Assembly (NCBI GenBank): GCA_944323745.1
Contig: CALUTQ010000002.1
Coordinates: forward strand, 372,001 to 436,000
Reading direction: 5' to 3'
Length of the DNA stretch: 64,000 bases
Origin: Candidatus Avelusimicrobium pullarium
GTDB taxonomy: Bacteria > Elusimicrobiota > Elusimicrobia > Elusimicrobiales > Elusimicrobiaceae
This document shows positions 9,049 to 16,834 of this stretch, in pieces. The position numbers were made by a program, and so were the translations under genes. Position 1 is the first letter of the stretch, and each line of letters starts with the position of its first letter. Under the pieces are notes generated by a model that made no database searches, had not been told where the DNA came from, and was given only the letters and a program-made list of their open reading frames with translations.

Positions 9049-9313
9049 TTGGTTGCAAAACATTTTGTCCGACGGGAACGCGCAGGCCGCACACACCGGC
9101 TGAGAGCTTGCCCCAAAACCGCGGCTCCATACTATTTCTGCGTGCAAAGGCCGATCCGTGCTTTTCAGCAGCCGTACCGCCAAAGATTAAGGGCGCCTTT
9201 CCTGCCTAGCTCACCCGCGGGTTGTTTGTACGTCCCGAACAAACGTTGTGCCGCACGGATAAAATTAACGCTATCCATCAGTCAGATGGCCGATTTAAAA
9301 TTTTTACGCAGCC
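9049..9313. other. Non-coding stretch, no recognised feature
   Basis: Short overlapping open frames exist but none has a start signal or recognisable sequence. A small hairpin CCATC/GATGG lies near 9277-9291. Confidence 0.4.
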
Positions 9314-9341
9314 ATAAAAAAGGCCCCCTTGCGGGGGCCTT
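9314..9341 (-). terminator. Rho-independent terminator of the ywqK/baiN unit
   Basis: On the minus strand GGCCCCC GCAA GGGGGCC followed by TTTTTT. Confidence 0.85.
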
Positions 9342-9356
9342 GTGTGCGTAAGAAAT

Positions 9357-10028
9357 TTAATACACTTTTTTCAGCGTTAAAACGCCGTCTTCAAAGAACC
9401 ATTCCTCAATCAGTTCGCCCGTTTCGCTGAATTTTTTAGTCACCCCGTTGGGGCGCCCGTCTTTATGCGGGGAAATAAGCGCAATGGTGCCGTTGGGATG
9501 ATAAATGATTTTATCGCCGATGATTTTGTCGTTTTTATACGTGCATTCGGAGCGCAAATCCCCGTCTTGCGTATACACGCGGCAAAGGCCGTTTAAATAC
9601 CCTTTTTTATATTCGGAAACTTCCAAAATCTTGCCGGAAGGATAGTACTTGGTTTGGCGGCCTTCCTGACAGTCGTCGACATAGTGCATTTCTTTATGCA
9701 GGCGGCCCGTCGGGTGATATACGCGTACTAAACCTTGCAGCTGGCCGTTTTCATACGATTTTTCAATGCTGATTTTGCCGTTTTCAAAATAAATGCGGCA
9801 TTTACCGTTGCGCACGCCGTTTTTAAACTCGCATTCAAAATACACTTTGCCGTTTTCAAAAAATTCTTTTACCGTTCCGTCGGGCAAAGAACCTTCTTTT
9901 TTAATGATATCCAAGTTCTTGTCCAACGTTTCGCGGTACACTTCTTTGCCGTCTACAAAATACGTCCGCACAAACCCGACGTGAAGCGGGTCGTTCAAGC
10001 TGGTCGTCTTACGCACAATATCTGCCAT
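9357..10028 (-). CDS. MORN-repeat (YwqK-like) protein
   Basis: A 223-residue protein made of about eight MORN_2-type repeats of the form G-x-x-K-x-Y-x-x-N/D-G-x-L (for example KEFFENGKVYFECEFKNGV). YwqK-family proteins are annotated as antitoxins in some genomes, but here no toxin-like partner is adjacent. It starts 3 nt after the stop of the upstream flavoprotein gene, so the two form an operon. No signal peptide is visible. The function is unknown. Confidence 0.85.
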   Translation of the reverse strand: MADIVRKTTSLNDPLHVGFVRTYFVDGKEVYRETLDKNLDIIKKEGSLPDGTVKEFFENGKVYFECEFKNGVRNGKCRIYFENGKISIEKSYENGQLQGLVRVYHPTGRLHKEMHYVDDCQEGRQTKYYPSGKILEVSEYKKGYLNGLCRVYTQDGDLRSECTYKNDKIIGDKIIYHPNGTIALISPHKDGRPNGVTKKFSETGELIEEWFFEDGVLTLKKVY

Positions 10029-10031
10029 AAC

Positions 10032-11258
10032 TCACTCCTCCGGCATAGCCAGAGCGGCGGTATAACCGCAACCCCAGGCAAAATGTAAATTAAATCCTCC
10101 GCTGCGCCCGTCCACATCAAGCAATTCACCCAATATATACAAACCGGGGCAGCACAATGACTCAAGAGTATTATAGTTTATTTCGGCGCAATTTACACCC
10201 CCCGCCGCGGCCATTGCCTCGCTCCAAGGCCGCAAGGCCGTTACCGTAAACGGCCAGGCGCCTATATTTTTTGCCACGGTTTTAAAGGTGTTTTCCGTCC
10301 ACTGGCTGACGGGCAGGTTCTTACGCACACCGGCAAAATCTATCAGCAAATTGGCAATATTTTCGTGCAAGAGGCCGGCAAAAAATTCTTTGGCATTACG
10401 CCCGGGGAAAGCCGCCGCACGCGCACGTACAAATTTTTCTTTATCCGGTATGTCGGCAAAAAAGTCCAATGCTATCGGCACCGCGCCCTTTGCCAAATGC
10501 GGACCTAAAAAACCGCTGACGTTTAACACCGCCGGACCGGAAAGCCCGTAAGCCGTAAACAATACCTCGCCTTCATTGGACACCGCCTTTTGCGTGCCAG
10601 GCCATAGCGTTACCTTTACTTGCGCACGTACCCCTTGCAAACGGGCTACGGCTTTTTCTTTTACGTTTACCGCACACAGGGTTTGAAAAACCGGCGTTAT
10701 GTGGTGCCCCGCCTGACGGGCCAGTTTATAGCCGCTTTCGCTGCCGCCCGCTTGCGGGTAAGCCTTAGAGCCACAAGCCAGCACGCAATATTTGGCTTGC
10801 AGCATTTGTCCATCGGCCAGCGTTACTTTAAAAGTTTTTTTCTTTTCTATTTTAACGGCTTCACTTTCCGTACGCAGCTCCACGCCGGCTTCGGCACAGG
10901 CCAGGCGCAGAGCTTCCGCCACTGCGGTAGATTTGCCCGTACGCGGGAAAATGCGCCCGTTTTCTTCCTCAACGGTAAGCACGCCCAGCTGATGAAAAAA
11001 GTCCAAACATTTTTGAAAAGGAAAGTGCCGCAAAACGGCTTGCGCCAACTGTGTATTGCCGCGATAGTCCGCAGCGCACACGAAGGCATTGGTCAGATTG
11101 CAGCGGCCGTTGCCGCTGACCAGAATTTTACGTCCGCACTGTTTTTCTTTTTCCAGCAAAAGCACTTTTTTGCCGCGGCGGGCCGACTGCAGCGCGCACA
11201 TAAGGCCGCTGGCGCCGGCGCCAATGACAAGCACATCGTAAAAAGGGGTATCGTTCAT
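10032..11258 (-). CDS. BaiN/HI0933-family FAD-dependent oxidoreductase
   Basis: A 408-residue flavoprotein with N-terminal dinucleotide-binding VIGAGASGLMCALQSARRGK, the family motif GRKILVSGNGRCNLTN, and C-terminal GELLDVDGRSGGFNLHFAWGCG. Members include BaiN of bile-acid metabolism, but most have no proven substrate. A TGCTATAGT extended -10 ends 7 nt before ATG 11258 on the minus strand. It is cotranscribed with the MORN-repeat gene. Confidence 0.9.
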   Translation of the reverse strand: MNDTPFYDVLVIGAGASGLMCALQSARRGKKVLLLEKEKQCGRKILVSGNGRCNLTNAFVCAADYRGNTQLAQAVLRHFPFQKCLDFFHQLGVLTVEEENGRIFPRTGKSTAVAEALRLACAEAGVELRTESEAVKIEKKKTFKVTLADGQMLQAKYCVLACGSKAYPQAGGSESGYKLARQAGHHITPVFQTLCAVNVKEKAVARLQGVRAQVKVTLWPGTQKAVSNEGEVLFTAYGLSGPAVLNVSGFLGPHLAKGAVPIALDFFADIPDKEKFVRARAAAFPGRNAKEFFAGLLHENIANLLIDFAGVRKNLPVSQWTENTFKTVAKNIGAWPFTVTALRPWSEAMAAAGGVNCAEINYNTLESLCCPGLYILGELLDVDGRSGGFNLHFAWGCGYTAALAMPEE

Positions 11259-11319
11259 TACTGCTACTATAGCAAATTTTACGACGGACGAAAAACACTT
11301 TTACGCCCCGTCAGGGCAC

Positions 11320-11345
11320 AAAAAAAGCGCCTTGCAGGGCGCTTT
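11320..11345 (-). terminator. Terminator of the tRNA gene
   Basis: On the minus strand AAAGCGCC CTGCA GGCGCTTT followed by a T run, right after the tRNA 3' end. Confidence 0.85.
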
Positions 11346-11350
11346 AAAAG

Positions 11351-11424
11351 TGTCACCGGGTGGGCTCGAACCACCGACCTAGCGCTTATGAAACGCTCGC
11401 TCTAACCAGCTGAGCTACGGTGAC
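11351..11424 (-). tRNA. tRNA with CAT anticodon (elongator Met, possibly Ile2)
   Basis: All arms fold: acceptor GTCACCG/CGGTGAC, D-arm GCTC/GAGC, anticodon stem AGCGT/GCGCT around loop TTCATAA, T-arm GGTGG-TTCGAGC-CCACC, discriminator A. The anticodon is CAT. The paired first base and the lack of three G-C pairs in the anticodon stem exclude initiator tRNA. CCA is not encoded. A modified-C tRNA-Ile cannot be excluded from sequence alone. Confidence 0.93.
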
Positions 11425-11490
11425 GTAAATTGAACATAAATATTATATCAAAAGTTTTCCGTTTCGTGCAATGCTGTTTTGGCGCAAAGC

Positions 11491-12093
11491 TCAGTCTATC
11501 ATAGAGTAATCATTAAGTTTGGCGGGTACTTTGCCGCTGTTGGCCATTTCAAAATCTTTTTGGGCCTCGTCGGTTTTGCCCAGTTTTAAATAGGCCGCCC
11601 CGCGTGCATTGTACACGTCGGCCGCCGGACGCAAAGTCAAAACGCTGGTGTAGTTTGACACCGCCATTTCGTAATTGCCGATCATATAATAAATTCCCCC
11701 GCGGGAGAAAAATATCTCCGGCTTATTGGGGGCCAACACCTCGGCCGAGTTTAACACTTCCAGCGCTTGAGGATAGTCCCCTTGTGCGGCCAGTGCAGAA
11801 CCCAAAGCGCAGTAAGCATCCGCCTCATAGGGGTTGATGGAAAGCACCTTTAAAAAATCTTCCTGCGCGGCGGCATAATCACCCACAAAAAAGTAGGCCG
11901 CCCCGCGTGCGGCATATATTTTTCCGTTATCGGGGTTTAATTGCAACGCTTTGTTATACGCTTTCAGAGCCTGCTGGGTTTTGCCGTCTGCAAAATAGCC
12001 GTCCCCGCGGGCCAGCCATTCCGTTGACGTAGGCAACGTCTGGCAGGCAGAGATTAAAAAAGGAATCAGCAAAAATAAAATTTTTTTCATCAT
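11491..12093 (-). CDS. TPR lipoprotein
   Basis: A 200-residue protein with a lipoprotein signal (lipobox LISAC, Cys17) followed by about four to five tetratricopeptide repeats, the clearest being AYNKALQLNPDNGKIYAARG. GGAGGT precedes ATG 12093. PilF/PgaA-like periplasmic TPR lipoproteins act as assembly factors, but no partner is encoded beside it, so its role is open. Confidence 0.88.
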   Translation of the reverse strand: MMKKILFLLIPFLISACQTLPTSTEWLARGDGYFADGKTQQALKAYNKALQLNPDNGKIYAARGAAYFFVGDYAAAQEDFLKVLSINPYEADAYCALGSALAAQGDYPQALEVLNSAEVLAPNKPEIFFSRGGIYYMIGNYEMAVSNYTSVLTLRPAADVYNARGAAYLKLGKTDEAQKDFEMANSGKVPAKLNDYSMID

Positions 12094-12248
12094 TTACCTC
12101 CGTCTTATAAGTCCCAAAAAATTATAGCACAAAAGGCCCAACCCCTTCTAGGCACAAAAAACACAAGAATTAGGACATAAGGCCCTGTCGGTTTTTTGCG
12201 TGCAAATGTTAGATTATATGTGTCAGCAGGAACAGATTTATCCCCCCA

Positions 12249-12326
12249 AACCGCTGCAGTCCCAAACCCTGCTGCAGCGGTTCCCCTTTTACCCCGGGCG
12301 GCAGAAAGCCCGGGGCTTATTTTTTC
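12249..12326 (+). terminator. Two consecutive stable hairpins upstream of the glycosyltransferase operon
   Basis: Hairpin 1: AACCGCTGCAG/CTGCAGCGGTT (12249-12282), followed by CCCCTTTT. Hairpin 2: CCCCGGGC/GCCCGGGG (12292-12315), followed by CTTATTTTTT. They lie between divergent genes and would end a plus-strand transcript that starts within the preceding 150 nt. Confidence 0.55.
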
Positions 12327-12369
12327 CTTCCGTATGATATGATAAAATGAAATAAATAAGGAGCGTACC

Positions 12370-13128
12370 GTGCCCAACAGAATAAGCCTTTTTATTATTA
12401 CGAAAAACGAAGAAGCCAAAATTGCAAAATGCATTTCCAGCGCCAAAGAACTGGTCAGCGAAGTGATTGTGGTGGATGCTTTCTCCACCGACAGAACCGT
12501 TGAAATCGCCAAAGAAGCAGGCGCCCAGGTATACCAACGGGCCTTTGACGGGTTTACAAACCAAAAAAACTTTGCACTGGCCAAAGTAAGCACGCCGTGG
12601 GCGTTAAATTTGGATGCGGACGAAATACTTTCCCCGCGGTTGCGCCAAGAAATTAAACAAACGCTGGCGGGCACGACTCACGCCGGTTTTGATATTCCTT
12701 TTTCCAACTATTTTTTAGGCAAACAAATGAAGCACAGCGGCCTCAACAAAGAATATCATCTGCGTTTGGTGCGCAAGGAAGGAGCCCGTTACGAAGGCGG
12801 GTTGGTGCACGAAGGGCTAAAAGTAAACGGGACGATTGGCCGCCTGAAGGCCCCCATCTGCCATTATTCTTACGACAGTATAGAGGCGTATTTTAATAAA
12901 TTTAACAAGTATACTACTTTGGCGGCCAGCCAAATGCAAAAAAACGGACGGAAGTTTAACCTGCTTTTTGTATTGGTTACCATTCCGTTTGAATTTATAA
13001 AGCGTTATATATTAAAAGCCGGTATTTTAGACGGAATGCGCGGCTTTTTGTGGGCGTCGTTTTCTTCTTTTTATGTATTTGTCAAATATATGAAGCTGTG
13101 GGCGCTGCAGCGCAAGGACTGCGAATGA
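12370..13128 (+). CDS. Family 2 glycosyltransferase (WaaE/KdtX-like)
   Basis: A 252-residue inverting glycosyltransferase with the GT-A start SLFIITKNEEAKIAKCI, VVVDAFSTDRTVEIA and the metal-binding LNLDADE. The overall order, including YHLRLVRKEGARYEGGLVHE, resembles WaaE/KdtX enzymes that add sugars to LPS core. GTG 12370 is the start, supported by AAGGAG 6 nt upstream. It begins an operon whose next gene overlaps it by ATGA. Confidence 0.88.
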   Translation: MPNRISLFIITKNEEAKIAKCISSAKELVSEVIVVDAFSTDRTVEIAKEAGAQVYQRAFDGFTNQKNFALAKVSTPWALNLDADEILSPRLRQEIKQTLAGTTHAGFDIPFSNYFLGKQMKHSGLNKEYHLRLVRKEGARYEGGLVHEGLKVNGTIGRLKAPICHYSYDSIEAYFNKFNKYTTLAASQMQKNGRKFNLLFVLVTIPFEFIKRYILKAGILDGMRGFLWASFSSFYVFVKYMKLWALQRKDCE

Positions 13129-13898
13129 TTTGGCTGGGGATTGCTATCCTTCTGCTGTTACTGCCTGCCGCGTGGCGCTGGCAGTTTTGGCGGCCGGTGC
13201 GCAAAGGGCTGCTGGTGTTGATGTATCATCATATCGGCCACATTGCGCCTGCAGACGGACAATTCCCTTTTACCGTTACTCCCGAACGTTTTGAAGAACA
13301 ACTGCAAATGTTAAAAAAACACGGCTTTACGCCTATCGGGCTGGACGAAATACAAGCCGCGGCCCGTACAGGACAAAAACTGCCGCCCAAGCCGGTACTG
13401 CTTACTTTTGACGATGGACACGCAGATAATTATGAAAATCTTTTTCCTCTGTTAAAAAAACACAATGTCAAAGCAGTTATTTTTTTAATTACCCGCTACA
13501 TCGGCCAAGAAAAGGGATATATGTCTTGGGATCAAGTGCGCCAAATGCAGCAAAGCGGCTTGGTACAGTTTGGCTCTCACACGTTGGATCACGCCCGTTT
13601 ACGCAAATTGCCGCAGGACGAAATTCTGCGTCAGCTGATTCAAAGTAAAAAAGAAATGGAAGATCATTTGGGCGTCCCCTGTCTGGCATTTTGCTATCCT
13701 TTCGGCTCAGGCGGGTTTGACAAACGGGTACGGCCGCTGGTTTTTCGGGCGGGATATCAGTTTGATTTTAGCACTAAACCGGGTATTAATCCGTGGCCTT
13801 GGAAAGGCAAAAAAACATTATTGCGTGCTTTTCCGCGCGGCGGCGAAACACTGACCGATTTTTACGTGCAAATTACCCGCGGGAAGAGTAAATTCTAA
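13125..13898 (+). CDS. NodB-type polysaccharide deacetylase
   Basis: A 257-residue protein with an N-terminal membrane anchor (WLGIAILLLLLPAAW) and a carbohydrate esterase 4 domain: LLTFDDGHADNYENLF (catalytic Asp and metal Asp), SHTLDH (metal histidines), and CYPFG. It should remove acetyl groups from an envelope polysaccharide on the outer face of the inner membrane. ATG 13125 overlaps the glycosyltransferase stop. Confidence 0.88.
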   Translation: MIWLGIAILLLLLPAAWRWQFWRPVRKGLLVLMYHHIGHIAPADGQFPFTVTPERFEEQLQMLKKHGFTPIGLDEIQAAARTGQKLPPKPVLLTFDDGHADNYENLFPLLKKHNVKAVIFLITRYIGQEKGYMSWDQVRQMQQSGLVQFGSHTLDHARLRKLPQDEILRQLIQSKKEMEDHLGVPCLAFCYPFGSGGFDKRVRPLVFRAGYQFDFSTKPGINPWPWKGKKTLLRAFPRGGETLTDFYVQITRGKSKF

Positions 13899-14665
13899 TG
13901 TCTGGTTTCTTTTTTATTCCGGTTTTTATTATTGCTTTTGCAGCAGTTTGGTTTTTCGCTCCGCTTCTGCACCGCCCAAAGGCGCAGCTGCCTGTGTTAT
14001 TTATCAACAAGGTGGGTCTGCCGCCCGCTTGCAGCAAAGATAAAAGAAATTGGATCTCCCCCAAAAAGCTGGAAAAGCTTTTTCAGACCCTTCAAAAAAA
14101 GAATATGCTCTCGCTGTTGCCCGGTCAAGTTATAAAAGGTCATATTTCCCCAAACGGCATTATGCTGGTTTTTAACGGCGGCTATCAGAGCTTTTATCAA
14201 ATAGTTTTTCCGTTATTGCAAAAATACCGGCTGCAGGCTTCCGTCATTTTGCCGGCCGGACTGATTGGCCAATATGATGCTTGGCAAGCGCCCGAAATCG
14301 GGCCTTGGCAAAACCTCCTGACGCTGGAGCAAATTGAAGAACTTGCCAAAAGCGGTCTGACCGAAATCATATCCACCACCTTGCAGGGCACGCCCCTGTC
14401 GGCCGAGAGCGATGAAACGGCCATTTGGCAATTGCTGGAAAATAAACACCGCCTGCAAACCCTCTGCCATATAAAAACAGATACTGTTTTTTGCCCGCAA
14501 AGGCCGCGGCCCGGCGTAATACAAGCCATCAAAAAACACTTTATGCTGACGGTTGGCCCCTCTTTCGGAAACAATGCCCTGCCTTTAGATTTAAGCCGTC
14601 CTCTGAAAATATGGCCCGTTTTCAGCACCACTTTTCTTTCCCGTTTATTTTGGAAAATACGCTAG
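13898..14665 (+). CDS. Inactive deacetylase-like membrane-anchored protein
   Basis: A 255-residue protein whose start overlaps the previous stop (TAATG). It has the same plan as its neighbour: N-terminal membrane helix, then a deacetylase-like domain. The segment VFNGGYQSFYQIVFPLL aligns with TFDDGHADNYENLFPLL of the neighbour, but the catalytic DD is replaced by NG, and the SHTxxH motif is replaced by STTLQG. I infer a decayed or repurposed duplicate that may bind rather than cut glycans. It overlaps the convergent gene by 44 bp. Confidence 0.75.
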   Translation: MSGFFFIPVFIIAFAAVWFFAPLLHRPKAQLPVLFINKVGLPPACSKDKRNWISPKKLEKLFQTLQKKNMLSLLPGQVIKGHISPNGIMLVFNGGYQSFYQIVFPLLQKYRLQASVILPAGLIGQYDAWQAPEIGPWQNLLTLEQIEELAKSGLTEIISTTLQGTPLSAESDETAIWQLLENKHRLQTLCHIKTDTVFCPQRPRPGVIQAIKKHFMLTVGPSFGNNALPLDLSRPLKIWPVFSTTFLSRLFWKIR

Positions 14666-14966
14666 ACTGCTTTGTTCCGGATAAATGAAAAGCTTTTTTA
14701 ACGGGATACTTTTGGCAGTCTTTTTCTTCTAAAAGAGCCAAAGCCATATATTCGCGGCGTTGCATTTTTATTTCATCTTTCAAAAACAATCGATTCTCCG
14801 TTGCAAAAAACCGGTTATATATTCGTGCCAAATGATGCACAAGGGCAGAACTATTTTTTTGGGAAACGTGCAAACAGCCGTTACGGAAATGTAAGGGTAT
14901 ATTTTCTTTTTGGGCCCAATAAAAAAGATTATTTTCCAGTTCCAGTTTACTCCATTTTTTGTCCAT
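14622..14966 (-). CDS. Small hypothetical protein
   Basis: A 114-residue, lysine-rich soluble protein with no recognised motif. Its 3' end overlaps the convergent deacetylase-like gene by 44 bp. There is no good Shine-Dalgarno. The amino-acid pattern is protein-like but the assignment rests on the open frame only. Confidence 0.4.
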   Translation of the reverse strand: MDKKWSKLELENNLFYWAQKENIPLHFRNGCLHVSQKNSSALVHHLARIYNRFFATENRLFLKDEIKMQRREYMALALLEEKDCQKYPVKKAFHLSGTKQSSVFSKINGKEKWC

Positions 14967-15152
14967 TTTTCTGTATTCTTCTATAGGTTTGCAATATGCT
15001 TAGTTGAAGCAAAAGATTGCGTCCGTTTCAGACGTAGGTCACACGCAAGAAATTGGTGAACGGAATTTTTGGCGGTTTGCTGCTGAAATGAAAGGGAGAG
15101 GCAAAGCCTCTCCCCGCGGTCGCGTTTATTAACTAGGACGCCGACGCGCAAA

Positions 15153-15239
15153 TCAGTCCATATGCCGCCATTCATTTATGCAGCCACAAACCCCCACCAC
15201 CAGCAGAGCACTTAATACCAGACGCACCCAATATTCCAT
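15153..15239 (-). CDS. Possible 28-residue membrane peptide
   Basis: MEYWVRLVLSALLVVGVC followed by GCINEWRHMD: a single hydrophobic segment with a lipobox-like GVCGC. It starts directly beside a 17-bp palindrome. There is no Shine-Dalgarno; the support is the hydrophobic pattern and the adjoining palindrome. It could be chance. Confidence 0.3.
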   Translation of the reverse strand: MEYWVRLVLSALLVVGVCGCINEWRHMD

Positions 15240-15265
15240 AACTTAACCGTTAAGTTAGTAAAGTT
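15240..15265. promoter_or_regulatory. Palindrome and repressor-type half-site
   Basis: AACTTAACCGTTAAGTT (15240-15256) is a perfect palindrome with a single central C. It overlaps GTTAGTAAAGTT (15254-15265), which is present as its exact reverse complement at 15323-15334 and in variant form at 15526-15541. These may be operators of the repressor gene at 15608. The rest of the 14967-15607 gap holds a GGGAGAGGC/GCCTCTCCC hairpin near 15089-15110 and no recognised gene. Confidence 0.5.
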
Positions 15266-15322
15266 TGCAAATATATGCTTCCGGCTTGTCTATACAAATA
15301 CCACGCAAAGCAAAATATTTTT

Positions 15323-15334
15323 AACTTTACTAAC
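15323..15334. promoter_or_regulatory. Inverted copy of the GTTAGTAAAGTT site
   Basis: AACTTTACTAAC, the exact reverse complement of 15254-15265, 57 nt away. Confidence 0.45.
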
Positions 15335-15525
15335 TCAACCTTGTAATTATTTGCTAAAATAAGACCGCATAGATCTGACAGGAAATATGCGGCCGGGACA
15401 GCGGGGAACAACGTATCACAAGGCTATGATACCGAATCGGAGACCCGATTCTTCCCCAAACGGCGCTTCGCCGGCGCCTTTCCGTCCGCAGGAAGCAGAA
15501 CAAACCCGAAGGTTTCTTCTTGTTT

Positions 15526-15541
15526 GTTAGTATAGTAAGTT
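15526..15541. promoter_or_regulatory. Variant repressor-type site before the S24-like gene
   Basis: GTTAGTATAGTAAGTT shares GTTAGTAWAGT with the two upstream copies and lies about 65 nt before the gene. Confidence 0.4.
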
Positions 15542-15607
15542 TTGTAAGCGTTTGTCAAGTGTTTTCTTTTTTCCTGTGTTTTATCTCTATTTGTATAGGA
15601 GAAAAAT

Positions 15608-16285
15608 ATGAATAAATTTGAAAAACAACTTGAAAAATGGAACAACGGCGTCTTAAGAGGGGCACAAGCCAAGTTAGCAAAAATACTGGGCGTTTCTACC
15701 GCCACTACCGCTTTGTGGGCCACCGGCAAAAGACATCCTTCCAAAGGCTATATTGCCCGTATGGCGGAGCTTTTTAATATAGAGGTTTTTGACGTGTTAA
15801 AACTGTTTGATAATACCTCCACAACCTATCCGGACCCCAAACTGTCGCATTTTGCAGGGGCTTTGCGCGATAAAGAAGATGATTACGTCTATAATTTTAA
15901 TGACGAACAAACGGCCAAAGATGCCTCCCCCGTAGGCAACAGCGTTCGTTTGCCCTTTCTTAACACGATACCGGAAAACTATCCGCAATATGATGAAAGC
16001 GAAATCATTGAATGGTGGAGCATTCCCCGCCGCTATGCCCAAGGCGCTAAATATATCGTGCGCTCAAAAACGGCAGGACTGCCTGACGCCGCCGATGAGG
16101 ACGACCTCTGTTTCATCAAACCAGGGGCCGATATTGCAGCCGGCAAAACAGCCCTGCTGGCCGAAAAAAAGAAAACCTACGCCGCACGCATAGTAAAGAA
16201 CAAAGAGAAGCAAAGCATTTTGTACGGAACAAACGTCTATCCGCGCATTTTGGGCACCATTGTACGGCGAATACGCAGCGTGTGA
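15608..16285 (+). CDS. HTH regulator with LexA/S24-like C-terminal domain
   Basis: A 225-residue protein. The N-terminus is a helix-turn-helix (LAKILGVSTATTALWATGKRHPS, about residues 23-45). The C-terminal half follows the S24/LexA pattern (YIVRSK...DEDDLCFIKPGADIAAGKTALLAEKKKTYAARIV), but the usual GDSM serine segment is replaced by SKTAGLPDAA, so self-cleavage is doubtful. AGGAG precedes ATG 15608. Such proteins are typical of phage or integrated elements; no other phage gene is near. The GTTAGTAWAGT sites upstream are candidate operators. Confidence 0.75.
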   Translation: MNKFEKQLEKWNNGVLRGAQAKLAKILGVSTATTALWATGKRHPSKGYIARMAELFNIEVFDVLKLFDNTSTTYPDPKLSHFAGALRDKEDDYVYNFNDEQTAKDASPVGNSVRLPFLNTIPENYPQYDESEIIEWWSIPRRYAQGAKYIVRSKTAGLPDAADEDDLCFIKPGADIAAGKTALLAEKKKTYAARIVKNKEKQSILYGTNVYPRILGTIVRRIRSV

Positions 16286-16290
16286 AACCC

Positions 16291-16318
16291 TTGTTTTTTA
16301 TCAAAAAACACTTATACT
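16291..16318 (+). promoter_or_regulatory. Promoter of the structured RNA
   Basis: TTGTTT (16291-16296), 16-nt spacer, TATACT (16313-16318). The predicted start is at about 16325, the first base of a perfect hairpin. Confidence 0.65.
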
Positions 16319-16324
16319 ATAAAT

Positions 16325-16721
16325 AACCCCGAAGAAGGGGTTTGGGATATGCAGGGCAGAAAATGTATGTATGATGCCAGTTTTACCCGGTGATGTAAAG
16401 CGGCAGCGTATGTATAAACTGGTCGGGTCGCGCCAGCCAGATACCGTGAAGAGCGGTGAAGCATAAGTACGCGGCTTTGAAGCAGAAAATTAAATGTTCC
16501 TTGAAAATGCAGTAAAAGCCCGCAGCACCAAACGGTGCGTACGCTTCGGTTCAGACCGGAATGGAATGGAGTGCGAAGAAGCGCGCCGTGTGTTGTGGCG
16601 GTTTACAAGAAACGTTTCACTGTCTTGTGATCTTATAAGCCAACCCTTCGGGGAAGGAAACCAAATGAAAGAGTGCACCTAGAGTCCTCCGTATTTATGG
16701 AATACGGAGGGCTCTTTTTTT
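16325..16721 (+). ncRNA. Candidate structured RNA of about 400 nt
   Basis: A promoter at 16291-16318 and a 15-bp terminator hairpin at 16681-16715 with a T run bracket about 397 nt without a convincing protein. It opens with AACCCC-GAAGAA-GGGGTT, and internal complementary segments include CCAGTTT/AAACTGG, GCACC-AAAC-GGTGC, CGGT-TCAG-ACCG and CGCTTC/GAAGCG. I looked for hallmarks of RNase P RNA, tmRNA, SRP RNA and group II domain V and did not find them. A 62-codon frame at 16494-16682 and a 5-codon frame with AAGGAA before it (16664-16681) lie inside. The class is unknown. Confidence 0.6.
16681..16721 (+). terminator. Strong terminator of the structured RNA
   Basis: 15-bp stem, one U-G wobble: AGAGTCCTCCGTATT with AATACGGAGGGCTCT, then seven T. 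Confidence 0.9.
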
Positions 16722-16790
16722 ATGCAGAAATCCGCCGCGAAACTGCTTTTCCAAATTGTCTTTTTCCTTCTGAAAACGAAGAAGTAAAAT

Positions 16791-16819
16791 TTGATGATTA
16801 AAGTAAATTTTGATATAAT
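16791..16819 (+). promoter_or_regulatory. Promoter of yggS
   Basis: TTGATG (16791-16796), 17-nt spacer, TATAAT (16814-16819). The predicted start near 16826 excludes the ATG at 16820 as translation start. Confidence 0.7.
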
Positions 16820-16834
16820 ATGTCAAGGGTTTTT

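Noticed and set aside
16325-16721. RNase P RNA, tmRNA or SRP RNA as identity of the structured RNA
   Set aside because: The GGAAAGUCC and ACAGAAA segments of RNase P, the tRNA-like end of tmRNA and the GGAAGCAG loop of SRP RNA are not found.
15240-16721. Integrated prophage
   Set aside because: Only a repressor-like gene and palindromes are present; no integrase, structural gene or attachment repeats were seen.
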